Notes under the pieces: generated by a model
Databases searched by the model: none
What the model saw: only the letters and a program-made list of their open reading frames with translations
Told to the model about the DNA's origin: nothing
In this document: positions 8,713-17,721 of the stretch, piece by piece
How the letters are laid out: every line of letters starts with the position of its first letter
Numbering within the stretch: the stretch's first letter is position 1
Program-made: the position numbers and the translations under genes
Source: Rhodohalobacter barkolensis
GTDB lineage: Bacteria; Bacteroidota; Rhodothermia; Balneolales; Balneolaceae
DNA: 64,000 nt
Direction of reading: 5' to 3'
Assembly: GCF_002834295.1 (NCBI RefSeq)
Contig: NZ_PISP01000003.1
Location: forward strand, 248,001 to 312,000

Positions 8713-9972
8713 TTAGTGAGATTTATATTCTGATGAGATTTCTGTAGATGTAGCACCCTTGATCGCTTCAACAGTTGTTCGGCTTTTATCCCAGTCAGGT
8801 TTAGCGTAGTCGATTACTTCCACGTAACCGCCTTCCTTACTTTTTATTCGATACTGTTCTGTATTTGGTTTACCATCCATTACAATCTTCAGATGGTCAT
8901 GGAATTTATCGATGTCATCTTTATGCACAATATCCTCAACATTCATCGTCACAGCTTCATCCGCTGTAATTCCTGTGATTTTACTGAAGCTATCTGATAC
9001 ATATTCAAACATAAACTCATCATCGTCAGTTTGGATCAGTTTATAGTTGAAATCTTTGTTCTTTTCGAAAACCCGGTCAAAATCGGCATTTCGCTTGGAC
9101 AACATTGCCATGATTCTCTTTTGAAGTGATTTATTTTCAAAAGACATTCGAACAATTTTCTGTCCATGAACCGTTAACAATCTTGCTGTAGCTTTTACCT
9201 CTACCGGTCCACCTTTTCTGTTTTTGATGACCATCTCATACGATCGATCTTCAAAATCACTGGGTTTAAATGAGTCGAATTTATGCTTGTAAGACTCTAT
9301 AAGTTCATCTTCAAGAATCTCCCAAAACTTAAATTTCTTGAGCTCTTCGTCTGCGTATCCCGTTAAGTCGCGGAATGCTTTGTTCGTGGTGACAATATTA
9401 CCTTGTTCATCCACATCAATCAGGGTTTTCTTACTCTCTTCCCTGAGTTTGTCAAATTCCATTTCTGAATCAACAACCTTCTTCTCAGACCGTTTTCTTT
9501 CAGTAATGTCGTGCTGATATGAAACCCAATGCGTAATTTCACCCTGTTCATTGGTCAATGGATGAATATCCCACTGGTTGATAAACTCAGAACCATCTTT
9601 TCTGTAGTTGACCGTATGGCCAAAAAATGCTTTCCCTTCTTTCAGACGCTCTTTCAGTTTGTCTAATACCGCGCGGTCAGTTTTTGGTCCTTGCAATATT
9701 CGAGGGGTTTTGCCCAGAACTTCATCCCGTGAATATCCGGTCATACGGGTAAAACCTTCATTTACATAAACAATTTTGGGACCCGGCTCTTCCAGCCCAA
9801 GTTCTGTAATTAAAATAGAATCGTAATCACTTCGTATTGCTTTTTCGAGAAGCTCTAAATGCCTTTCAACCTTCTCTTTTTCCCTCTCGATCCTATTTAC
9901 AATCTCCATCAGTTCTTTAAGAGATTCTTTATCTTTCGTGAGAGACTGCAATTTCTGTACTAATTTTTCCAT
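8713..9972 (-). CDS. Multi-PAS sensory protein without an output domain
   Basis: The 419-residue soluble protein starts with a coiled coil (about 1-45). PAS1 (about 45-155) contains IVYVNEGFTRMTGYSRDEVL, GKTPRILQGPKTDR and the PAC end WVSYQHDITERK. Two more PAS domains follow, around residues 165-280 (TTNKAFRDLTGYADEEL) and 290-405 (YVSDSFSKITGITADEAV). PAS1 resembles LOV domains, but the photoactive cysteine position of the GxNCRFLQG motif is proline, so flavin-cysteine photochemistry is not expected. There is no kinase, GGDEF, EAL or helix-turn-helix domain. It may act as a partner or scaffold for another signalling protein. The gene stands alone between sufE and the acyl-CoA dehydrogenase. 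Confidence 0.88.
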   Translation of the reverse strand: MEKLVQKLQSLTKDKESLKELMEIVNRIEREKEKVERHLELLEKAIRSDYDSILITELGLEEPGPKIVYVNEGFTRMTGYSRDEVLGKTPRILQGPKTDRAVLDKLKERLKEGKAFFGHTVNYRKDGSEFINQWDIHPLTNEQGEITHWVSYQHDITERKRSEKKVVDSEMEFDKLREESKKTLIDVDEQGNIVTTNKAFRDLTGYADEELKKFKFWEILEDELIESYKHKFDSFKPSDFEDRSYEMVIKNRKGGPVEVKATARLLTVHGQKIVRMSFENKSLQKRIMAMLSKRNADFDRVFEKNKDFNYKLIQTDDDEFMFEYVSDSFSKITGITADEAVTMNVEDIVHKDDIDKFHDHLKIVMDGKPNTEQYRIKSKEGGYVEVIDYAKPDWDKSRTTVEAIKGATSTEISSEYKSH

Positions 9973-10143
9973 TAAACTACCTATTGATTACCTAATTCTA
10001 TTCGTAAAAGTGAAATTCTTCACGATTCGTTCACTGTCATTTTGCGCAACAAAGTGTGTTAACGAGAAGTTCGTTTGAAATCATTCCAATTATTTGAATT
10101 TTTTTTCAATTAATCCATTTAGAATATTCTCACTTCCCTCTGT

Positions 10144-10181
10144 GCCAAAAAAAGACTGCGAAAAAGTTACTTTCCGCAGTC
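10144..10181 (-). terminator. Rho-independent terminator after the acyl-CoA dehydrogenase gene
   Basis: Read on the minus strand, GACTGCG pairs with CGCAGTC around an inner GAAAG/CTTTT stem, and seven T residues follow. It lies 25 bases past the dehydrogenase stop. Confidence 0.85.
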
Positions 10182-10205
10182 AAATCGTCAATCAGAATTA
10201 CTTAA

Positions 10206-11375
10206 TTATCCCTCTTTCAGGATAATTTTGGCGATGGTAGCAAGCTGCATGTTGGATGTTCCTTCATAGATCTTGCCAATTTTTGCATCTCTGTAGTATT
10301 TCTCGACGGGATACTCTTTCACATAACCGTACCCGCCATAGAGATCAACAGCCATAGAGCTAACCTTTTCTGCAACTTCGGAGCTGTAGTACTTCGCCAT
10401 TGCTGCCTCTTTAAGAAATGGCTGGCCGGCTTCTTTCAAGCGTGCAGCGTTGTAAACCAGTAGTCTCGCCATTTCTAATTGTGTAGCCATTTCACTCAGC
10501 TGAAACTGAACACCCTGGAAATCGGCAATAGCTTTACCGAACTGCTTTCGCTCTTTGGTATAAGAAACAGCCGCGTCGAAGGCTCCCTGTGCAATTCCGA
10601 TCATTTGAGCGCCAATACCGATTCGCCCTTCATTCAGTGTTTCAATAGCCACTTTATATCCTTTTCCTACTTCACCAAGCACATTCTCTTTTGGAACACG
10701 TACATCTTCGAGAAGCAATTCGCAGGTAGAACTCGCACGTATACCCAGTTTATTTTCTTTTTTGGAGACAGAAAATCCTTCCATTCCCCGCTCTACGATA
10801 AATGCTGTAATTCCCTTGTATCCGGCTGATGGATCTACAGTGGCAAAAATCAGAAATATATCCGCTTCTTTTGCATTGGTAATCCAAAGCTTGGTTCCGT
10901 TCAAAATATAGTCGTCACCGTCTTCTTTAGCCGCACATTTCAGCGCAAAAGCATCACTTCCTGAACCGGCCTCAGACAGACAGTAGGCACCTACTTTTTC
11001 GGTTGCCAGCTGGGGTAAAAACTTTTTCTTAACATCATCCGAACCCCAGTTCAAAAATGCGTTGTTCACCAGAGTATTTTGTACATCCATAAATACTCCA
11101 ACGGATGCATCAACCCGGGAAATTTGCTCGATGGCAACAATACTCATAAAAAATGATCCGCCTCCACCCTGATACTCCTCCGGGATTTCGATGCCCATAA
11201 AACCCATTTCAAAAAACTGCTTGATCAGGCCTTCATCCAATTTGGCAGCCTCATCCATTTCATGAACCTTTGGCTTGATTATCGTATCTGCAAACTCAGC
11301 TGCAGCGTCTCTCAGCATCTGCTCATCTTCAGTCAATTGCGTGAGCGGAGAAATTTTATTTTCTGTATCTGACAT
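10206..11375 (-). CDS. Acyl-CoA dehydrogenase, short- or branched-chain type
   Basis: The 389-residue FAD enzyme introduces a 2,3-double bond into acyl-CoA. Family signatures are AYCLSEAGSGSDAFALKCAA and the flavin-contacting LWITNAKEAD. The catalytic base is Glu371 in IYEGTSNMQL, the position used by butyryl-CoA and short/medium-chain dehydrogenases and not by isovaleryl-CoA dehydrogenase. Electrons would go to ETF. It is divergent from mutA with about 150 bases between them. That fits a role in branched-chain amino acid or odd-chain catabolism feeding propionyl- and methylmalonyl-CoA, which is an inference from context. Confidence 0.93.
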   Translation of the reverse strand: MSDTENKISPLTQLTEDEQMLRDAAAEFADTIIKPKVHEMDEAAKLDEGLIKQFFEMGFMGIEIPEEYQGGGGSFFMSIVAIEQISRVDASVGVFMDVQNTLVNNAFLNWGSDDVKKKFLPQLATEKVGAYCLSEAGSGSDAFALKCAAKEDGDDYILNGTKLWITNAKEADIFLIFATVDPSAGYKGITAFIVERGMEGFSVSKKENKLGIRASSTCELLLEDVRVPKENVLGEVGKGYKVAIETLNEGRIGIGAQMIGIAQGAFDAAVSYTKERKQFGKAIADFQGVQFQLSEMATQLEMARLLVYNAARLKEAGQPFLKEAAMAKYYSSEVAEKVSSMAVDLYGGYGYVKEYPVEKYYRDAKIGKIYEGTSNMQLATIAKIILKEG

Positions 11376-11527
11376 AGTCGGTCTTTTTTAGTTATTCAGT
11401 AAATTTTCCGATGTAAATATAGCAGTTTGTAAGCGCTTTTCCGTACCCAATTTCTGTTTTAGTTAGCGAAACAGAGTGCTCCTCACTATTTTACAATCAG
11501 ATTAAAAACAGAATAAAATTAATTGCA

Positions 11528-13516
11528 GTGAAGAAGCAACAAGAAACGAATCTTTTTTCAGATTTTGAACCCGTTAGTCGTAAACAGTGGGAAGAGCAGA
11601 TCAAAAAAGATCTTAAAGGTGCAGACTACAAAGAGAAGCTAAGCTGGGAAACCCTTGAGGGACTTACCCCACTCCCGTTTTATAGGAGTGATGATTTAGA
11701 AAAAGTTAAATATTCTAAATCCAATACGATTCATCAGAAAATTAGCTCAACATGGACAGAGTGCGAGCCCATTTCGGGATCTAAACCTTCCGAGGCTAAT
11801 GAACAGATTAACAAGTCTATCGAAGGTGGTGTCAATGCTTTTCAAATTCGTTGCGATATTTCGTACAGCGATGGAGCCATTGGCGGAAACATGATCGGGA
11901 CTCAACTTCAATCTCAGCACAATTTTGATGAACTGATATCCGGCATCGACTTAACCGACAAAACCCTTTACTTCGACAGCGGGATGAATACCCCGGCACT
12001 TCTGGCCATGCTGCAAAATTCGGATACTGAAATACGAAATGCAGCTTTCTTTTTCGATCCATTCACATTTACCGCAAGCCACGGGCGTGAGCCTTTACCG
12101 ACTGATCAACTAAATAGCATCATTAATCAACTTTCAGGCGATCATGATTTCAAAACTCTGACTGCCGATGGGCTTTTTTATCACACCTCGGGTGCTTCTA
12201 TCATCCAGGAGCTGGGAATTTCACTCGCTATTGCAAGTGAGTATTTAGCTCGCAGTACTAAAGAAAAACTTACTCAAACGGCCCGGTCCATTCTATTTCG
12301 TTTAAGCGCCGGACCGCTCTACTTCCCTGAGATTGCAAAATTCAGAGCTGTCCGAATTCTGTGGGCAAATCTGCTGGATGCATATGGAATAGACAGTTCT
12401 GTTCCGCTACCCATACACGCAGAAACCACACCTCAAAATCAAACGCTGTCAGATCCTCACAACAATTTACTTCGCGCAACTACAGAGGCGATGTCGGCAG
12501 TTATCGGTGGCGTTGACTCTCTTTTGATTCAACCCCATGACAGTCAATTTAATCGATCAAATCCATTTTCATCCCGGATATCTCGCAATATTCATCACAT
12601 TATTAATGAAGAGTCACATTTTGGCAAAGTAGCCGATCCCGCTGCCGGCTCCTACTATGTTGAAGTTCTCACGGATGAAATCGCTGAAAAGAGCTGGGAA
12701 TTTTTTCAGATGATTGAAAAACAGGGTGGATTTATGGAATCTTTGAAAAACAGAGTCATCCAACCAAAAGTGGCTGATTCCAAAAAAAGAAAATTAGAAG
12801 CATACGCAACAGGGAAACGCACATTGGTAGGCACAAATAACTACCCCAATAGTGATGAAGAACTTCCCGATGTAGTCATCTCAACTGATTTTACAAATGC
12901 ATTAGAAGTGACCGATGACTCTGCAGAAATTGATCTATCAAACCTGATCTCTTCGCTCTCCGAAGCATTCAAGAGCGACGCCTTGGTCGGAGATCTTTTC
13001 TCATCATACTTTGAACCGCAAAAAGTTCTCTACACTACGCTTGAACCATTTCGAGCCGGAGAGATCTTCGAATCGATTCGCCGGAGAACTGAAAAGGAAG
13101 TAGAAAAGAACGGTAAAAATACCCGGGTTCAACTGGTACCCATTGGCAACATAAAATGGAGAAAGTTACGGGCAACATTCGCCTCAAACATATTGGGTTG
13201 TGCCGGTTTCGAAATTGATTCACCCATCGGTTACAACTCCGCTGAAGAGGCGTTCAATGAGCTTAAAAATTCAACCTCAGATTTATATGTACTATGTGGA
13301 GCAGACGCGGACTATGAGGAGATGACAAAGTCGTTTTGTGCAAAGTTTTCTAAGCATGGGCTCCTTATTCTGGCCGGCAAACCTGCAGACAGTGACCTTG
13401 AATCAAAATACAGAGATTACGGCATTCAACACTTTATATACTCCGGAATGAATATCCCAAAAGTATTGAGTGCAATTCAGGATCAAATTTTTAATTCAGA
13501 AAAGGCAACATCATGA
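11528..13516 (+). CDS. mutA: Methylmalonyl-CoA mutase small (beta) subunit
   Basis: The 662-residue subunit begins at a GTG codon ([25 protein letters not shown] as the N-terminus, with the family's W-x-x-x-x-x-x-D-L-K-G-A-D-Y block just after). It has the TIM-barrel mutase fold ([34 protein letters not shown]) and a C-terminal flavodoxin-like domain. The cobalamin-ligating D-x-H-x-x-G motif is missing, as usual for the non-catalytic subunit. It pairs with MutB to interconvert methylmalonyl-CoA and succinyl-CoA. Its stop overlaps the mutB start (ATGA). No in-frame ATG precedes the GTG. Confidence 0.95.
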   Translation: MKKQQETNLFSDFEPVSRKQWEEQIKKDLKGADYKEKLSWETLEGLTPLPFYRSDDLEKVKYSKSNTIHQKISSTWTECEPISGSKPSEANEQINKSIEGGVNAFQIRCDISYSDGAIGGNMIGTQLQSQHNFDELISGIDLTDKTLYFDSGMNTPALLAMLQNSDTEIRNAAFFFDPFTFTASHGREPLPTDQLNSIINQLSGDHDFKTLTADGLFYHTSGASIIQELGISLAIASEYLARSTKEKLTQTARSILFRLSAGPLYFPEIAKFRAVRILWANLLDAYGIDSSVPLPIHAETTPQNQTLSDPHNNLLRATTEAMSAVIGGVDSLLIQPHDSQFNRSNPFSSRISRNIHHIINEESHFGKVADPAAGSYYVEVLTDEIAEKSWEFFQMIEKQGGFMESLKNRVIQPKVADSKKRKLEAYATGKRTLVGTNNYPNSDEELPDVVISTDFTNALEVTDDSAEIDLSNLISSLSEAFKSDALVGDLFSSYFEPQKVLYTTLEPFRAGEIFESIRRRTEKEVEKNGKNTRVQLVPIGNIKWRKLRATFASNILGCAGFEIDSPIGYNSAEEAFNELKNSTSDLYVLCGADADYEEMTKSFCAKFSKHGLLILAGKPADSDLESKYRDYGIQHFIYSGMNIPKVLSAIQDQIFNSEKATS

Positions 13517-15648
13517 GACCTGATTTTTCAAAAATTGAACTAAAAGCCAATTTGGGAAGAGTAAGTAAAACTCCTGACTCTTCATCCCAATCCACCTGGA
13601 AAACCCCTGAAAAAATTGATGTAAAACCCGGGTATTCAGAAAGCAATATTTCGAATTTAGATCATCTCGACTTTGCGGCCGGAATTCCGCCCTATCTTCG
13701 CGGACCGTATTCCACGATGTATACGGTACGGCCTTGGACAATTCGGCAATATGCGGGCTTCTCAACTGCAGAAGATTCCAACGCTTTTTATCGCAAAAAT
13801 TTGGCCGCCGGACAAAAAGGACTGTCCGTGGCATTTGATCTGGCAACACACCGCGGCTACGACTCCGATCATCCCAGGGTTTCCGGCGATGTTGGAAAAG
13901 CGGGTGTCGCCATCGACTCCATTCTGGATATGAAAGTTCTGTTTGATCAAATTCCGCTGGATGAGATGTCTGTTTCCATGACGATGAACGGAGCCGTAAT
14001 TCCGGTTATGGCGTTCTACATTGTTGCAGCAGAAGAGCAGGGAATTTCTCCGGAAAAACTCAGCGGAACCATTCAGAATGATATCCTGAAGGAGTTTATG
14101 GTTCGCAACACCTACATCTACCCGCCGGAACCGTCGATGCGAATTGTGGGTGATATTTTTGAGTATACATCCAAGAAGATGCCACGCTTTAACTCAATCA
14201 GCGTGAGCGGATACCACATGCACGAAGCCGGAGCAACCGCTTGCCTGGAGCTCGCTTACACATTAGCTGATGCCCTAGAATATGTTCGCGCCGGTGTAAA
14301 AAACGGACTGGATGTCGATAATTTTGCACCTCGTATTTCCTTTTTTTGGGGAATTGGAATGAACCATTTTATGGAGATTGCAAAAATGCGGGCCGGACGA
14401 ATGCTTTGGGCAAAATTGATGAAACAGTTCAATCCAAAAAATCCGAAATCACTTTCCCTGAGAACACACTCTCAAACCTCCGGCTACAGCCTTACCGAGC
14501 AGGATCCCTACAACAACGTGGCCCGAACTACGATTGAAGCGATGGCGGCTGTTTTGGGTCATACTCAATCACTACATACCAACGCGCTGGATGAAGCGAT
14601 TGCACTCCCAACGGATTTTTCGGCTCGAATTGCCCGGAATACTCAATTATATCTCCAGGAAGAGACCGGCATTACAAAAGCGATCGATCCATGGGCAGGA
14701 AGCTATTACGTGGAGAGTTTAACCGATCAGCTTGCACGCAATGCACTCGGTCTGATTGAAGAAGTGGAAGAGTTGGGTGGCATGGCCAAAGCTATTGAAG
14801 CCGGTGTCCCAAAAATGAGAATTGAAGAGGCAGCGGCTCGTAAACAGGCACGAATAGACAGCGGAAAAGAGACTATTGTCGGCATAAATAAATATAGGCT
14901 GGCTAAAGAAGAGCCCATCGATATCCTTGAAGTGGATAACGAAAAAGTTCGGCTGTCTCAGATCGAACGGCTTCAAAAATTAAAGACTGAAAGAAATCAG
15001 GATGAAGTAGATACATCTCTTACTGCTCTTACCAAATGTGCTGAATCCGGTGAGGGGAATCTATTGGAGCTGGCTATTGATGCCGCTCGAAAAAGAGCCA
15101 CACTGGGTGAAATATCCGATGCGATGGAAAAATCGTTCGGTCGATACCAGGCAACCATAAAATCTATATCAGGCGTGTACTCATCAGAAATAGACAACAG
15201 CGAAGAATTTAGTAAAGCCAGAGAACTGGCAGACCAATTTGAAGAGAAGGAAGGACGAAGGCCGCGCATCATGGTAGCCAAAATGGGGCAGGATGGTCAC
15301 GACCGCGGCGCCAAGGTGATCTCCACGAGTTTTGCCGACCTGGGATTCGACGTGGATATTGGCCCGCTCTTTCAAACTCCTGAAGAAGCAGCACGACAAG
15401 CCGTGGAAAATGATGTTCATATTCTTGGAGTATCGAGTTTGGCAGCCGGCCATAAATCGCTTGTTCCTAAAGTGATAGAGGAGCTGAAAAAACTAGGACG
15501 TGAAGATATCATGGTGATCGTAGGCGGAGTCATTCCAAATCAGGATTATAAGTTTCTTTACGATCACGGAGTAGCCGCCGTTTTCGGTCCCGGAACTGTG
15601 ATCCCCGAAGCAGCACAAAAGATTTTGAAAATCCTGATGGAGGATTAA
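13513..15648 (+). CDS. mutB: Methylmalonyl-CoA mutase large (alpha) subunit
   Basis: The 711-residue catalytic subunit carries the substrate barrel ([40 protein letters not shown]). Its C-terminal B12-binding domain has [14 protein letters not shown] (D594-x-H596-x-x-G599), in which the histidine replaces the dimethylbenzimidazole ligand of cobalamin. The SSLAAGH and GGVIP loops are also present. All key positions look intact. It is translationally coupled to mutA. In most genomes meaB follows directly; here about 700 bases of repeats and a DUF559 gene intervene. Confidence 0.97.
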   Translation: MRPDFSKIELKANLGRVSKTPDSSSQSTWKTPEKIDVKPGYSESNISNLDHLDFAAGIPPYLRGPYSTMYTVRPWTIRQYAGFSTAEDSNAFYRKNLAAGQKGLSVAFDLATHRGYDSDHPRVSGDVGKAGVAIDSILDMKVLFDQIPLDEMSVSMTMNGAVIPVMAFYIVAAEEQGISPEKLSGTIQNDILKEFMVRNTYIYPPEPSMRIVGDIFEYTSKKMPRFNSISVSGYHMHEAGATACLELAYTLADALEYVRAGVKNGLDVDNFAPRISFFWGIGMNHFMEIAKMRAGRMLWAKLMKQFNPKNPKSLSLRTHSQTSGYSLTEQDPYNNVARTTIEAMAAVLGHTQSLHTNALDEAIALPTDFSARIARNTQLYLQEETGITKAIDPWAGSYYVESLTDQLARNALGLIEEVEELGGMAKAIEAGVPKMRIEEAAARKQARIDSGKETIVGINKYRLAKEEPIDILEVDNEKVRLSQIERLQKLKTERNQDEVDTSLTALTKCAESGEGNLLELAIDAARKRATLGEISDAMEKSFGRYQATIKSISGVYSSEIDNSEEFSKARELADQFEEKEGRRPRIMVAKMGQDGHDRGAKVISTSFADLGFDVDIGPLFQTPEEAARQAVENDVHILGVSSLAAGHKSLVPKVIEELKKLGREDIMVIVGGVIPNQDYKFLYDHGVAAVFGPGTVIPEAAQKILKILMED

Positions 15649-15658
15649 CCACAATGTA

Positions 15659-15702
15659 ATCTCCCCTCGAGGGGAGTGGGCGCGTAAGCGGTCGAGGGGT
15701 GT
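15659..15702 (+). repeat. 44-bp C/G-rich repeat, copy R1
   Basis: This starts 10 bases after the mutB stop and is identical over 44 bases to the copy at 15852-15895. It starts with the palindrome CTCCCCTCGAGGGGAG and ends in GTCGAGGGGTGT. A second palindrome, GATTTCGAAATC, lies just downstream at 15706-15717. R1 and R2 are direct repeats bracketing a truncated gene. Confidence 0.9.
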
Positions 15703-15748
15703 TTTGATTTCGAAATCGTGCTTATACATTACCCAAAGAATACTTAAC

Positions 15749-15786
15749 CACAAAGGGCACTAAGTTTTTCACGAAGGGACACTAAG
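15749..15786 (+). repeat. Tandem leader repeat before the GxxExxY remnant
   Basis: Two near-identical units, CACAAAGGGCACTAAG (15749-15764) and CACGAAGGGACACTAAG (15770-15786), sit immediately before the remnant start. I recall that GxxExxY-family genes often carry such a CACxAAG...CACTAAG leader, but this cannot be confirmed from one copy. Confidence 0.65.
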
Positions 15787-15787
15787 A

Positions 15788-15851
15788 ATGATGAATATGA
15801 CCGAAAATCAAATTTCTAAAGTTGTCTTAAAGTGTGCTGATGAGTCAACCT
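15788..15851 (+). pseudogene. 5' remnant of a GxxExxY-family gene
   Basis: An ATG-led reading frame gives MMNMTENQISKVVLKCADE. This resembles the N-terminus of GxxExxY proteins (TIGR04256-type, related to PD-(D/E)XK nucleases), which normally continue with a VHxxLGPGLLE block and run to about 125 residues. Here the similarity ends at the edge of repeat R2, and the frame runs into a stop inside that repeat (15878-15880). The gene was therefore cut after about 19 codons, apparently by arrival of the repeat/DUF559 unit or recombination at R2. The family call rests on a short segment. Confidence 0.5.
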
Positions 15852-15895
15852 ATCTCCCCTCGAGGGGAGTGGGCGCGTAAGCGGTCGAGGGGTGT
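15852..15895 (+). repeat. 44-bp C/G-rich repeat, copy R2 (left border of the DUF559 unit)
   Basis: This is a second exact copy of R1. It interrupts the GxxExxY remnant on its left and ends 22 bases before the DUF559 ATG. Together with the inverted R3 copy at 16299-16350 it brackets the DUF559 gene like terminal inverted repeats. Confidence 0.88.
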
Positions 15896-15917
15896 AAAAT
15901 AACCTGCCATTTAATTC

Positions 15918-16298
15918 ATGCCCAACAAAATTCTTCCATACAACCCAAAGTTGAAAAAACTTGCCAGGAAACTGCGCCGTAATATGACCTACGGTGAAGT
16001 ACTGTTATGGCAAGAGATTCGAGGAAAGAAATTAGGGTATCAATTTCACCGACAAGTACCCATAAAAAATTACATCGTTGATTTCTTTTGCCATGAACTA
16101 CAGTTAGCAATCGAAATTGATGGTTGTTACCATAATCATCCTGAAGTATCCATTTCAGATTTGAACAGGCAACAGGAAATTGAAAAAATTGGTGTCAACT
16201 TTCTTAGATTTAATGAGTCTGAGATTCGGAAAGATATTTCAGGTGCTGTAGAAGACATACATAATTGGATCAAATTGAATCAAAATCAAAATTCTTAA
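15918..16298 (+). CDS. DUF559 (Vsr/PD-(D/E)XK-like) endonuclease-domain protein
   Basis: The 126-residue protein carries the full DUF559 pattern: an N-terminal basic helix (KLKKLARKLRRNMTYGE), then LLWQEIRGKKLGYQFHRQ, then YIVDFFCHELQLAIEIDG with the presumed catalytic D and E-x-D residues, and finally NFLRFNESEI. The fold belongs to the very-short-patch-repair/restriction-endonuclease-like superfamily. Its natural target is unknown. It has no functional link to the methylmalonyl genes around it. Its stop codon abuts repeat R3, and it is enclosed by palindromic repeats on both sides, which suggests a mobile unit. It appears intact. Confidence 0.9.
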   Translation: MPNKILPYNPKLKKLARKLRRNMTYGEVLLWQEIRGKKLGYQFHRQVPIKNYIVDFFCHELQLAIEIDGCYHNHPEVSISDLNRQQEIEKIGVNFLRFNESEIRKDISGAVEDIHNWIKLNQNQNS

Positions 16299-16350
16299 CA
16301 CCCCTCCCCATCCCGAAAGAATTCGGGATGGTACTCCCCTCAAGGGGAGA
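16299..16350 (-). repeat. Inverted C/G-rich repeat R3 (right border of the DUF559 unit)
   Basis: On the minus strand this starts TCTCCCCTTGAGGGGAGT and ends GGGGAGGGGTG, matching both ends of R1/R2, while its centre is replaced by another hairpin (CATCCCGAA...TTCGGGATG). It starts directly after the DUF559 stop and ends at the base before the meaB ATG, so its AAGGGGAGA sequence serves as a possible ribosome-binding site for meaB. Confidence 0.8.
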
Positions 16351-17433
16351 ATGTCTATGACAAAATCCAAAAACAAATCGCTTTCAATTAATAAAGGTTC
16401 TGATGTGAACGAATCCATCAATCCAAATTATCGGACAAAGAAACTTTCGAAAAGATCCTTAAAGGAGTATGTGGAAGGAATTAAGAGTGGTGACCGAACC
16501 ATCTTGTCTCAGGCCATTACACTGATTGAAAGTTCAAAAAAGGAGTATAGAGAGTTCGGGCAAGAGATCCTTGAACAGTGTTTATCAGAGACCGGCAATT
16601 CCGTTCGGATCGGAGTTACCGGAGTACCCGGGGTTGGAAAGAGTACATTCATTGAAGCCTTAGGACAGTACCTCATACAGAATGATCACAAACTCGCTGT
16701 GCTGACGATTGACCCGAGCAGCAGCCGCTCCAAAGGGAGTATTCTAGGCGATAAAACACGAATGCAAAAACTTTCTACTGATGACCGGGCTTTTATCCGT
16801 CCGTCCCCCACTTCCGGTACTTTGGGCGGTGTTGCGCAAAAAACCCGGGAAACCATGCTATTGTGTGAAGCTGCCGGATATGACACGATCTTTATCGAAA
16901 CAGTAGGTGTGGGGCAATCCGAAACGACCGTACATTCGATGGTTGATTTTTTCCTGCTCCTGATGTTGGCCGGCGCCGGCGATGAGCTGCAGGGGATCAA
17001 ACGTGGAATTATGGAGATGGCCGACCTGATTGCAATCAACAAAGCGGAAGGAGACAATCTCAATGCATCTAAAAAGGCGAAACAGGAATATGAAAATGCG
17101 TTGTCTTTATTTCCACCATCCCCTTCAGGCTGGAAACCGAAAGTAATGACCTGTTCTGCACTTCAGGCAAAAGGAATTGAAGAAATTTGGGAAGAGGTGC
17201 AGAACTACCTGGAGTTAACTTCCGAAAATAGATTTTTCGAGAAACGCCGAAAAGAACAGGCCGCATTCTGGATGTACGAAACCATTAACCAGGAGTTAAA
17301 ACAGAAATTTTACTCGAATCCGGAAGTGAAAGCAAAGCTCGCAAAGTTCGAGAGGGATGTTCAGACTGGTAAGCTTAGCTCATTTAAAGCGGCTAAAGAG
17401 CTTTTAGATCTATTTAAAATGAATTCAGGATAA
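16351..17433 (+). CDS. meaB: Methylmalonyl-CoA mutase-associated GTPase MeaB
   Basis: The 360-residue G3E-family GTPase (ArgK/MeaB) protects and reloads methylmalonyl-CoA mutase with cobalamin. Its P-loop is GVPGVGKST (91-99), followed by LTIDPSSSRSKGSILGDKTRM, the ETVGVGQSE switch region and the NKAEGDN base-recognition loop. The C-terminal dimerisation arm is present. The ATG at 16351 abuts repeat R3; a second ATG at 16357 is possible. The family's usual N-terminus is shorter and begins near the LKEYVEGI helix, so the first 30 or so low-complexity residues may be lineage specific. It belongs functionally to mutA-mutB. Confidence 0.95.
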   Translation: MSMTKSKNKSLSINKGSDVNESINPNYRTKKLSKRSLKEYVEGIKSGDRTILSQAITLIESSKKEYREFGQEILEQCLSETGNSVRIGVTGVPGVGKSTFIEALGQYLIQNDHKLAVLTIDPSSSRSKGSILGDKTRMQKLSTDDRAFIRPSPTSGTLGGVAQKTRETMLLCEAAGYDTIFIETVGVGQSETTVHSMVDFFLLLMLAGAGDELQGIKRGIMEMADLIAINKAEGDNLNASKKAKQEYENALSLFPPSPSGWKPKVMTCSALQAKGIEEIWEEVQNYLELTSENRFFEKRRKEQAAFWMYETINQELKQKFYSNPEVKAKLAKFERDVQTGKLSSFKAAKELLDLFKMNSG

Positions 17434-17456
17434 AGTCATTGGATTTGACAACATGA

Positions 17457-17712
17457 GAAGTCCCCTCATTCCCAAGGAGGGGCTCCGAGCAAAGCGATTC
17501 CCACGAAGTGGTTTAGGCCTGCCTGCGCTGAAGCTTCGGAAGGCAGGGGTGGTTGAAACCAATATCAGATCAGATTTAAAGCCTGAAATCATTAGGGTTA
17601 CCTCCCCCAACCCCTTCCATCAGTAGCCGGACTGGCTCTTACACCCCGACGTTTCGAGGGCAGGCAGGAGGGGAGAATCATTTTCAAGATTCTTAAGTCG
17701 AACTCACGTTAA
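17457..17712 (+). mobile_element. Miniature palindrome-ended element, copy A
   Basis: This gene-free unit of about 256 bases shares its backbone with copy B at 28054-28210. Shared blocks include GTCCCCT...AGGAGGGG at the left, GGTTGAAACC, CAGATCAGATTTAAAGCCTG, CCTCCCCCAACCCCT and a right tail ending CGAACTCACGTTAA. Copy A carries two or three extra G/C-rich inserts absent from copy B, one with a CCTGCCT...AGGCAGG hairpin. Both ends carry C-rich palindromes in inverted order, like the DUF559 borders. It fills the gap between convergent meaB and cdaA and ends 9 bases before the cdaA stop. Confidence 0.7.
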
Positions 17713-17721
17713 TCTAAACAA

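Noticed and set aside
8713-9972. True LOV photoreceptor
   Set aside because: The photoactive cysteine is replaced by proline in the otherwise LOV-like segment.
15649-16350. CRISPR array at the repeats beside DUF559
   Set aside because: There are only two exact units with a single gene-derived spacer and one inverted copy; no cas genes are near.
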